6,032 nucleotides of DNA from Candidatus Falkowiibacteriota bacterium (lineage in GTDB: Bacteria; Patescibacteriota; Patescibacteriia; CAIXNZ01; JADLGS01), in contig JADLGS010000042.1 in NCBI GenBank assembly GCA_020849205.1, positions 1 to 6,032 of the forward strand. The letters are read 5' to 3'. Position 1 is the first letter of the stretch; every line of letters starts with the position of its first letter. Of the stretch, positions 1 to 3,759 are shown one piece after another. Position numbers and translations under genes: made by a program. The notes below the pieces were generated by a model. It searched no databases and was not told the DNA's origin. It was given only the letters and a program-made list of their open reading frames with translations.

Positions 1-2
1 CT

Positions 3-122
3 CGTCATCACGGAAGTGGGTTTGTTATCTCATACTCAGTTACCGCGCAAGGCAATTTCTTTAAATTATCTTTTTATACCAAGGAGATGGAATGGAGGTT
101 AGAAGAAATGGTCACGGCGTGA
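3..122 (+). CDS. 3' end of an unidentified gene (partial at window start)
   Basis: A frame entering from the left edge stays open for 39 codons and stops at TGA (120-122). The visible C-terminus begins RHHGSGFVISYSV and ends EEMVTA. It mixes hydrophobic and polar residues like an ordinary protein end, but I recognise no family. A second frame is also open from base 1 to a TAG at 100-102 (ending RRWNGG), so the choice of frame is uncertain. The last codons lie inside a long palindrome (98-135), so the gene end and a hairpin overlap. This is the only candidate gene here that would end in TGA; all complete genes end in TAA, which weakens the call. Confidence 0.35.
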   Translation, partial: RHHGSGFVISYSVTAQGNFFKLSFYTKEMEWRLEEMVTA

Positions 123-135
123 CATTTCTTCTAAT
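98..135. repeat. long hairpin at the 3' end of the upstream gene
   Basis: TTAGAAGAAAT (99-109) pairs with ATTTCTTCTAA (124-134), and GTCA (111-114) continues the stem with TGAC (120-123) around a short GC-rich loop. Only G110 is bulged. This gives roughly 15 paired bases. No clear T-run follows on either strand, so it is not a textbook intrinsic terminator. It may still act as an RNA 3'-end or stability hairpin for the gene entering from the left. Confidence 0.55.
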
Positions 136-139
136 TAAA

Positions 140-245
140 AATTACAAAAACAAAATTCAAAAATAGTGAAAATGATGAGTCTAATTTTAGAATTAATACT
201 TAAACTAGTAATTACCTTTTAATTTTTAATTTTGTTTTTATAATT
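140..245. repeat. AT-rich segment with 18-bp inverted ends
   Basis: The sequence at 140-157 (AATTACAAAAACAAAATT) matches the reverse complement of 228-245 with a single mismatch (C145 against A240). About 70 bp of AT-rich DNA without a gene lies between the arms. The right arm contains the -10-like TATAAT and ends four bases before the dinB start codon. It may be a small non-autonomous repeat or simply a low-complexity promoter region. No target-site duplication could be established, and low base complexity raises the odds of chance pairing. Confidence 0.4.
239..244 (+). promoter_or_regulatory. candidate -10 box for the dinB-like gene
   Basis: A perfect TATAAT lies four bases before the ATG at 249, and a second TATAAT (245-250) overlaps the start codon. 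No convincing -35 hexamer sits 16-18 bases upstream. If used, transcription would begin at or within the start codon. TTTAAT at 218-223 or 225-230 would give a leader of roughly 12-19 nt instead. I saw no LexA-type operator in 134-248, so SOS control is not supported by the sequence. Confidence 0.3.
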
Positions 246-248
246 ATA

Positions 249-1451
249 ATGCCAAGCATTATCGCTCATATCGACATGAACTCATACTTTGCTTCGGTTG
301 AACAACAAGCAAATCCATTATTACGCGGAAAACCCGTTGGTGTTGTTGCGTATCTTGGAGATAATGGTTGCATCATCGCTTCGTCAAAAGAAGCTAAGAG
401 TTTTGGTATCAAGACGGGGTGTAGCGTTGCGCGCGCGAAACAGATTCACCCCGGAGTAGTGTTTGTAGAAAATGAACCAGCGAAGTACATCGCCACGACG
501 CAACGCATTGTCGAAATTTTTGCGCAATATACTGACGCTCTTGAACAATACAGCATCGATGAATCGTTTCTTGATTTTACCGGATATGTAAAAAATTTTG
601 ATGAGGCTGCGCGTCTCGTTACTCATATTCGCGCGCGCATCAAGAATGAAGTGGGAGAGTGGTTAACGTGCAGCGCTGGTATCGCTACGACACGATGGCT
701 TGCAAAGTTTGCCTCAGATTTTGCAAAAAGTGATTCTCAATTAGTTTTGCAAGCCAAAGAAGATCGACTACGTATTTTTGATCAATGCGATTTAGTTGAC
801 GCATGGGGGATTGGTGACGCCATGAAGCAACGACTTAACGCGCTGGGAATTTTTACTCTGCGTCAGCTTCATGATTATGCGCCCACTAATTTACAAAGAA
901 CATTAGGTAAGCCGGGATATTATTTGTGGGCGCATCTCAACGGTATCGAAATCGAGGGTGTCGCATCTTCTTCGCGCCCGCCAAAATCAATTGGCCACAC
1001 CTACTGCATTCCGTACCAAACTCATGATACAGACTATCTAGGAAGTATTCTTTATAAATTAGTGTGCAAAGCAACAAAACGATTGCGCGCGCTTGATATG
1101 GAGGCGGGCGCCGTGACTGCGGGATACGCGTTGGTGCGTGGCGGCGGTTTACATGTTTCAAAAAAATTATCCCATCATGTTGTTACCGCAGATGAGATCT
1201 ATCGATACGCTTCGCAACTTTTTTTCTCACAACCAATCAAAGAAAAGGTGAGGATGGTTGCTGTGAGTGTTTCGAGTTTACGAGGCATAAGCAATCAAGG
1301 ATCGTTGTTTGCCCCGCCACGCGATCGCGATCTTGCGCGAGCGCTTGATAAACTCTCTGCGCGCTATGGCGACACGGTGGTGTACAAAGGACGACTCTGG
1401 CACACCAAAGATCAAGCGCAGGATCGAATCGGATATCGTAAATTAAAATAA
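249..1451 (+). CDS. dinB: Y-family translesion DNA polymerase (Pol IV / DinB-UmuC family)
   Basis: This is a 400-residue error-prone polymerase that copies past damaged template bases in the cytoplasm. The palm carries the metal-binding carboxylates D9 (HIDMNSYFASVE) and D104-E105 (YSIDESFLDF). F14 occupies the steric-gate position that excludes ribonucleotides. GIATTRWLAKFASDFAK (144-160) is the conserved palm stretch, and a helix-hairpin-helix thumb follows at about 186-207 (WGIGDAMKQRLNALGI). The little-finger domain covers about 245-345. QGSLF (350-354) is a canonical sliding-clamp binding pentapeptide, followed by a short LARALDKLSARYG tail common in DinB/UmuC proteins. The length is that of a complete Y-family enzyme. 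ATG 249 is chosen because the family N-terminus begins about eight residues before the first catalytic Asp. No ribosome binding site precedes it. DinB versus UmuC assignment is less sure than the family. Confidence 0.93.
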   Translation: MPSIIAHIDMNSYFASVEQQANPLLRGKPVGVVAYLGDNGCIIASSKEAKSFGIKTGCSVARAKQIHPGVVFVENEPAKYIATTQRIVEIFAQYTDALEQYSIDESFLDFTGYVKNFDEAARLVTHIRARIKNEVGEWLTCSAGIATTRWLAKFASDFAKSDSQLVLQAKEDRLRIFDQCDLVDAWGIGDAMKQRLNALGIFTLRQLHDYAPTNLQRTLGKPGYYLWAHLNGIEIEGVASSSRPPKSIGHTYCIPYQTHDTDYLGSILYKLVCKATKRLRALDMEAGAVTAGYALVRGGGLHVSKKLSHHVVTADEIYRYASQLFFSQPIKEKVRMVAVSVSSLRGISNQGSLFAPPRDRDLARALDKLSARYGDTVVYKGRLWHTKDQAQDRIGYRKLK

Positions 1452-1482
1452 AAATCCGACAACTTTCGTTATCGGATTTTTT
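1450..1482. terminator. bidirectional intrinsic terminator between dinB and rplT
   Basis: AAAATCCGA (1451-1459) pairs with TCGGATTTT (1472-1480). AAC (1461-1463) extends the stem with GTT (1468-1470) across one C-A mismatch, closing a TTTC loop. A T-run at 1477-1482 ends the plus-strand copy, and the A-run at 1450-1454 gives T's on the minus strand. It begins within the dinB stop codon and lies 14 bases beyond the end of rplT, so it fits both convergent genes. Confidence 0.85.
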
Positions 1483-1496
1483 ATGAGGAATCTGTA

Positions 1497-1841
1497 TTAC
1501 TTTACTGTGTTTACAAGTTCAGCAAAAACTTTTGGATAGTCAGTTGCGAGTTGCGCAAGAACTTTACGATCAAGAGCAATGCCTTTCTTTTTGAGGGCGC
1601 TCATGAATGTTGAGTATGTCATGCCGTTTGCGCGAGCAGCAGCATTAATACGAACTTGCCACAATGAGCGGTAATCGCTCTTCTTTTCGCGACGTCCGCG
1701 AAGCGCGTCTGCACCAGCTTTGAGCACTGCGGTACGAGCTTGGCGCATGTTACTCTTACGAGTCCAGCGGTAGCCCTTTGCGAGTGCGCGTAGCGTGCGA
1801 CGCTTCTTTAAGTGTTGTACACCTCGTTTTACGCGTGGCAT
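1497..1841 (-). CDS. rplT: 50S ribosomal protein L20
   Basis: The product is 114 residues, close to the usual 117 or so, beginning MPRVKRGVQHLKKRR. L20 binds 23S rRNA early in large-subunit assembly. The Arg/Lys-rich N-terminal extension (1-60) contains the family stretch AKGYRWTRKSNMRQA and ends near DYRSLWQVRINAAARANGMTYS, the start of the globular C-terminal domain (about 60-114). It lies three bases after the rpmI stop and is surely co-transcribed with it. In many bacteria L20 also represses its own operon through a leader RNA. I could not identify such a leader here. No Shine-Dalgarno precedes the ATG, so translation may be coupled to rpmI. The gene looks intact. Confidence 0.97.
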   Translation of the reverse strand: MPRVKRGVQHLKKRRTLRALAKGYRWTRKSNMRQARTAVLKAGADALRGRREKKSDYRSLWQVRINAAARANGMTYSTFMSALKKKGIALDRKVLAQLATDYPKVFAELVNTVK

Positions 1842-1844
1842 AGA

Positions 1845-2036
1845 TTAATTGTGTGGTAAATAAGATTTAATATTTTTCGCGTGTTGCTTGGTGAGTTGCA
1901 CATCACGTCTCTTTTTACGAGTGATGTTACCAGATTCACGAGAATTGAAGTGATCTTGTCCGGCTTTCTTTTTGATAACTTTGCCAGTTTTTGTCACTCT
2001 AACGCGTTTAGCGATACTTTGATGTGTTTTTAACAT
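1845..2036 (-). CDS. rpmI: 50S ribosomal protein L35
   Basis: This 63-residue basic protein begins MLKTHQSIAKRVRVTKTGK and ends NIKSYLPHN. It matches the L35 pattern of an N-terminal K-T-H-x-S-x-A-K-R stretch, a central GQDHFN segment and a Lys/Arg-rich body. L35 is a small structural component of the large ribosomal subunit. I chose the ATG at 2036 because L35 proteins start within a few residues of the KTH motif. An in-frame TTG at 2057 would add seven residues (MVELKLT) unlike the family. The gene leads a two-gene operon with rplT. Its ATG is preceded by AAACTCACT, with no Shine-Dalgarno. Confidence 0.95.
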   Translation of the reverse strand: MLKTHQSIAKRVRVTKTGKVIKKKAGQDHFNSRESGNITRKKRRDVQLTKQHAKNIKSYLPHN

Positions 2037-2088
2037 AGTGAGTTTTAATTCGACCAAACAGTCTGGGAAACCATTTCAGCGTGCCGTT

Positions 2089-2117
2089 ATGATACTTGAT
2101 ACTACCAATAAAGTCAA
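2089..2117 (-). promoter_or_regulatory. promoter of rpmI-rplT
   Basis: Read on the minus strand, TTGACT (2117-2112) is followed after 17 bases by TATCAT (2094-2089). Each differs from the sigma-70-type consensus by one base. Predicted transcription starts near 2082, giving a leader of about 46 nt before the rpmI ATG. This is the best-formed promoter in the window, as expected for ribosomal protein genes. Confidence 0.7.
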
Positions 2118-2131
2118 GGGATCTGCTGACG

Positions 2132-2166
2132 CAGAAGTCAGTAGACAGTAGTCAGAAGTCAGAATG
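2132..2166 (+). repeat. five 7-bp tandem repeats (GTCAGAA family)
   Basis: CAGAAGT, CAGTAGA, CAGTAGT, CAGAAGT and CAGAATG follow one another in exact 7-base register, so the shared unit is CAG(A/T)AG(T/A). The array sits between the divergent rpmI and smpB promoters. The same unit occurs in opposite orientation at 3544-3578. It resembles the short heptamer repeats known from other bacteria such as filamentous cyanobacteria. The function is unknown. Confidence 0.75.
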
Positions 2167-2204
2167 AAAGATTCACAATTTAATAAAAACTATCAATATA
2201 TTAC

Positions 2205-2233
2205 TTGGTGGAATTCTAAGCATTTGTTATTAT
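2205..2233 (+). promoter_or_regulatory. promoter of smpB (possibly leaderless transcript)
   Basis: TTGGTG (2205-2210) and TATTAT (2228-2233) are separated by 17 bases. The -10 matches consensus at five of six positions and the -35 only at TTG. Counting from the -10 box, transcription should start near 2240, one base before the smpB ATG. On the minus strand the same bases read TATAAT (2234-2229), which could be a second, longer-leader start for rpmI. Confidence 0.55.
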
Positions 2234-2240
2234 AGTCAGC

Positions 2241-2696
2241 ATGGAAAAGAAGATCTTAGCCACCAACAGCAAAGCCCTCTTTAATTACACGGTCGTTGAT
2301 AAGATCGAGGCTGGTTTAAAATTATTTGGTTATGAAGTGAAAGCGGTGCGTACAGGGCAGGCGTCAATGACGGGTTCATATGTCACCATTACGCAGGATT
2401 TGCAGGTACAACTGCACAATCTCCATATCCCAAAGTACGAAAAAGCTTCAACTCTCAAAGAATATCACCCGACACGCAGTCGCACGCTATTGCTTAATAA
2501 GCGTGAGATTTTGAAGATCAAAAATCATATGACGCAAAAAGGATTGACATTGATACCCTTATCACTCTATAGTAAGGGCGCCTTTGTCAAAGTTGAGCTT
2601 GGTTTGTGTAAGGGTAAGAAAAAAGCAGACAAAAAGGCAGTTATTAAACAACGCGATATTGATCGCGATATTGAACGGTTCCTTAAATTTGAATAA
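2241..2696 (+). CDS. smpB: SsrA-binding protein SmpB
   Basis: A 151-residue partner of tmRNA in trans-translation. It binds the tRNA-like end of tmRNA, substitutes for the missing anticodon arm in the ribosomal A site and lets the ribosome resume on the tag frame. Family features in order are ATNSKALFNYTVVDKIEAG (7-25), the GYEVKAVRTG turn (30-39, where many members have GTEVK), SYVTI, NLHIPKYEK, LLLNKREI (83-90), KGLTLIPLSLYSKG (99-112) and VKVELGLCKGKKKADKK. The basic C-terminal tail RDIDRDIERFLK is the part that enters the mRNA channel in known SmpBs. The length is typical. It is followed after a single base by ssrA, its RNA partner, so one transcript probably carries both. No Shine-Dalgarno is present, and the promoter position suggests a leaderless message. 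Confidence 0.97.
   Translation: MEKKILATNSKALFNYTVVDKIEAGLKLFGYEVKAVRTGQASMTGSYVTITQDLQVQLHNLHIPKYEKASTLKEYHPTRSRTLLLNKREILKIKNHMTQKGLTLIPLSLYSKGAFVKVELGLCKGKKKADKKAVIKQRDIDRDIERFLKFE
2659..2688 (+). promoter_or_regulatory. possible internal promoter for ssrA inside the smpB 3' end
   Basis: TTGATC (2659-2664) and TTAAAT (2683-2688) lie 18 bases apart and each matches consensus at four of six positions. Transcription would start around 2695, two to three bases before the mature tmRNA 5' end at 2698. It is weak but well placed. The alternative is read-through from the smpB promoter followed by RNase P cleavage. Confidence 0.3.
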
Positions 2697-2697
2697 T

Positions 2698-3087
2698 GGG
2701 GATGAAAGGCTTCGATGAAGAGTCGTGTTGCCCGTGCAGCGATTCAAGAGACCATGTCTCTTGTTAATCAACATGGAAACATTAAGTGCAAACACACTTA
2801 CAGCATCGTTTAAGAACGCTTTTGCGTCTCTTAACTATGCACCAGTAGCAGCGTAATTAATCGCAGCTACCATCTGCGCAGACGAAGTTTCATAGTCTGA
2901 TGCAGGTGTCATTTATGAAACTCGGTGCATGCACGCCCGCCATTGCGAGGTATGCATTTAAATTACCAATGGACGCTGTCTGATTTCTTGCCTAGCTCAA
3001 AGTCATACAGCGTAATAGAGCCAGGCTACATTCGTAGACCCACTGGTAACATCTTTTCACACGCGAGTTCAATTCTCGCCATCTCCA
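2698..3087 (+). ncRNA. ssrA: transfer-messenger RNA (tmRNA, 10Sa RNA)
   Basis: This RNA rescues stalled ribosomes with SmpB. The acceptor arm pairs GGGGATG (2698-2704) with CATCTCC (3080-3086). The third pair is G2700-T3084, the G3-U70 alanine identity wobble. The T arm is GCGAG (3063-3067), loop TTCAATT, CTCGC (3075-3079). The D-like GGCTTCGA (2708-2715) and a connecting helix TGAAGAG (2716-2722)/CTTTTCA (3053-3059) are present. The tag starts at resume codon GCA (2788), with the conserved A four bases before it (2784), and runs 22 codons (begins ANTLTASFKN, ends SLNYAPVAA) to TAA at 2854-2856. Upstream is a perfect 8-bp hairpin (2745-2763) and a likely pseudoknot PK1. After the tag come a hairpin (2862-2878) and two H-type pseudoknots: 2886-2894/2914-2922 with 2900-2904/2926-2930, and 2973-2979/3007-3013 with 2990-2998/3018-3026. 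A3087 is the discriminator. CCA is not encoded and must be added. Confidence 0.96.
2788..2856 (+). other. tmRNA tag reading frame (22 codons plus TAA)
   Basis: This is the proteolysis tag, read only by ribosomes resuming on tmRNA. Resume codon GCA at 2788 is followed by codons for ANTLTASFKN, then AFA, then SLNYAPVAA, and stop TAA. The tag starts AN like most bacterial tags but is about twice the length of the common 10-11 codons. It ends PVAA rather than ALAA or LAA. The small C-terminal Ala-Ala that ClpXP-type proteases recognise is kept. It is not an independent gene. Confidence 0.88.
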
Positions 3088-3160
3088 CTCGACTCGGTAC
3101 CCTCGCTCGTGGCCGGCCACTCAACAAAACAAGTCGAGTGCCCCGAGCCTGTCGAGGGGT
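3086..3160. repeat. REP-like palindromic GC-rich repeat abutting the tmRNA 3' end
   Basis: CACTCGAC (3086-3093) is the exact inverse of GTCGAGTG (3133-3140). Between them sit CCCTCG (3100-3105), which can pair with CGAGGG (3153-3158), and a perfect 12-bp palindrome GTGGCCGGCCAC (3109-3120). The right part, CCCCGAGCCTGTCGAGGGG (3141-3159), resembles the CCTGAGCCTGTCGAAGG-type dispersed repeats seen in many bacterial genomes. The first two bases belong to the tmRNA acceptor end. GC content is far above the surroundings. No RAYT-type transposase is in the window. Confidence 0.65.
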
Positions 3161-3171
3161 GTTTTTGTTTT
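3133..3171 (+). terminator. probable terminator of the smpB-ssrA transcript
   Basis: The GC-rich foldback at the end of the REP-like repeat is followed by TGTTTTTGTTTT (3160-3171). CCCC (3141-3144) can close with GGGG (3156-3159), and GTCGAGTG (3133-3140) pairs back to 3086-3093. The U-rich tract directly after the GGGG supports intrinsic termination, although the hairpin is less regular than the other two terminators here. Confidence 0.55.
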
Positions 3172-3204
3172 AACTACTCGCGTATAGGTACTGTATTGCA
3201 TTTT

Positions 3205-3213
3205 TGATATAAT
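3205..3213 (+). promoter_or_regulatory. extended -10 promoter of the GIY-YIG gene
   Basis: TGATATAAT is a perfect extended -10 motif (TGnTATAAT), which needs no strong -35 element, and none is seen. The last base of the box is 3213, so transcription is predicted at 3220, the A of the ATG. This makes a leaderless message likely. Confidence 0.65.
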
Positions 3214-3219
3214 TCTTCT

Positions 3220-3492
3220 ATGCATTATGTTTATATGATTAAAAATGAAAATAATGATTTGTATATTGGAATTACCCAAAATCCAAATAATCGATTACAG
3301 GCACACAACACAAACAATGGCGCAAATTTCACCAAAGATAATGGCATATTTTGTATAGTTTTTTTAGAAGAATACCCAACACTGCAAGAAGCACGTCAAA
3401 GAGAGGTGCAGTTAAAAAAATGGCGACGCAGTAAAAAAGATTTTTTAGTCGAAAGATATTCACAAGGATTAACTACAAAGCAAGCAAATTAA
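3220..3492 (+). CDS. small GIY-YIG domain protein (putative nuclease, UPF0213/YhbQ type)
   Basis: This is a 90-residue single-domain protein. The family core is clear: HYVYMIKN (2-9) and LYIGIT (14-19) form the GIY...YIG pair, R25 in NRLQAHN is the conserved arginine, and E62 in AREVQLKKW-type context (EARQREVQLKKWRR, 57-70) is the metal-binding glutamate. Such stand-alone GIY-YIG proteins are related to the UvrC N-terminal nuclease domain and are frequent in CPR genomes. Their substrate is mostly unknown. There is no DNA-binding extension as in homing endonucleases. The coding sequence is visibly AT-richer than the other genes here, with a Lys/Asn-rich protein, its own promoter and its own terminator. 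It also sits between repeat elements. This would fit acquisition by transfer, though small AT-rich genes are common. Confidence 0.88.
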   Translation: MHYVYMIKNENNDLYIGITQNPNNRLQAHNTNNGANFTKDNGIFCIVFLEEYPTLQEARQREVQLKKWRRSKKDFLVERYSQGLTTKQAN

Positions 3493-3510
3493 ATTTAACT
3501 CGACTTCATT

Positions 3511-3545
3511 AAAAAAACCGCCATTCCGTGGCAGTTTTTTATTTT
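3511..3545. terminator. intrinsic terminator after the GIY-YIG gene
   Basis: GCCA (3520-3523) pairs with TGGC (3529-3532) around TTCCG. Across one C-A mismatch the stem continues with C3518-G3534 and six A-T pairs (3512-3517 with 3535-3540). The T-rich tail runs on to 3545. The A-run on the left would also let it work on the minus strand. It begins 19 bases after the gene. Confidence 0.88.
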
Positions 3546-3578
3546 CTGATTCCTGAATACTGACTTCTGACTTCTGAC
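3544..3578 (-). repeat. five 7-bp tandem repeats, inverted copy of the array at 2132-2166
   Basis: On the plus strand TTCTGAT, TCCTGAA, TACTGAC, TTCTGAC and TTCTGAC follow in exact 7-base register. On the minus strand this is GTCAGAA, GTCAGAA, GTCAGTA, TTCAGGA and ATCAGAA, the same unit as in the first array. It starts within the T-rich tail of the GIY-YIG terminator. Both arrays have five units and together they bracket smpB-ssrA-GIY-YIG in opposite orientation. Confidence 0.75.
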
Positions 3579-3582
3579 CAAG

Positions 3583-3647
3583 TATCCATCTACAATAGGT
3601 TGAAAATAGGGAAGGGGGAATCCTTACTTGCCTATTGTAAATGGGTA
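3583..3647. repeat. long imperfect inverted repeat upstream of infC
   Basis: TATCCAT (3583-3589) plus TACAATAGG (3591-3599) pair with CCTATTGTA (3631-3639) plus ATGGGTA (3641-3647). One C-A mismatch and one G-T wobble interrupt 17 positions. Inside the 31-nt loop, AAGG (3612-3615) can pair with CCTT (3622-3625). Each arm contains TACAATAG, which also occurs as the likely infC -10 region (3725-3732). It could be an RNA leader structure, a protein-binding palindrome or a small repeat element. No tail of T's follows. Confidence 0.6.
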
Positions 3648-3701
3648 GCTGGTCAAAAAGTACATACAAAACTTATCAAACTGGTAAAAAATGTCAAACG
3701 G

Positions 3702-3730
3702 TTGCTCATTTACTCATTTTGGCTTACAAT
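3702..3730 (+). promoter_or_regulatory. candidate promoter of infC
   Basis: TTGCTC (3702-3707) and TACAAT (3725-3730) lie 17 bases apart. The -10 matches consensus at five of six positions and the -35 at three. Predicted transcription starts near 3737, leaving a leader of about 23 nt before the GTG at 3760. The remaining non-coding bases between 3579 and 3759 hold the inverted repeat described separately and otherwise nothing I recognise. Confidence 0.5.
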
Positions 3731-3759
3731 AGAGGTATTATTAGTTAACCTATACATCC

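Noticed and set aside
1..102. Alternative frame ending TAG at 100-102 as the C-terminus of the first gene
   Set aside because: It is open over the short stretch but cannot be preferred. The frame ending at 120-122 looks slightly more protein-like. It is mentioned as the alternative only.
134..248. SOS (LexA) box controlling the dinB-like gene
   Set aside because: No CTGT-N8-ACAG-type or GAAC-N4-GTTC-type palindrome is present in the upstream region.
1320..1332. GCGATCGC octamer, similar to the cyanobacterial HIP1 repeat, and several GCGCGC words in dinB and the AI-2E gene
   Set aside because: The octamer was noticed only here and lies within coding sequence. The GCGCGC words fit Ala/Arg codon choice and do not show a system on their own.
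2037..2057. TTG start at 2057 for rpmI
   Set aside because: It would add MVELKLT ahead of the normal L35 start. The ATG at 2036 places the KTH motif where the family has it.
2037..2083. L20-type autoregulatory leader before rpmI
   Set aside because: Only weak pairing (CTGAAA with TTTCCCAG on the minus strand) is visible. No pseudoknot or rRNA-like L20 site could be drawn with confidence.
2562..2795. Minus-strand open frame of 77 codons across the smpB end and the tmRNA start
   Set aside because: It is an antisense shadow of smpB and the structured tmRNA 5' domain, with no promoter or family match.
3096..3118. GGTACC and GGCCGGCC close together, as in a cloning site, suggesting vector contamination
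   Set aside because: Both are parts of a natural-looking palindromic repeat with paired arms, and the flanking sequence is continuous with bacterial genes on both sides.
2925..3173. Plus-strand open frame of 82 codons beginning MHARPPLRGM
   Set aside because: It lies inside the tmRNA 3' half and the REP-like repeat, whose paired stems explain the sequence. The protein resembles nothing known.
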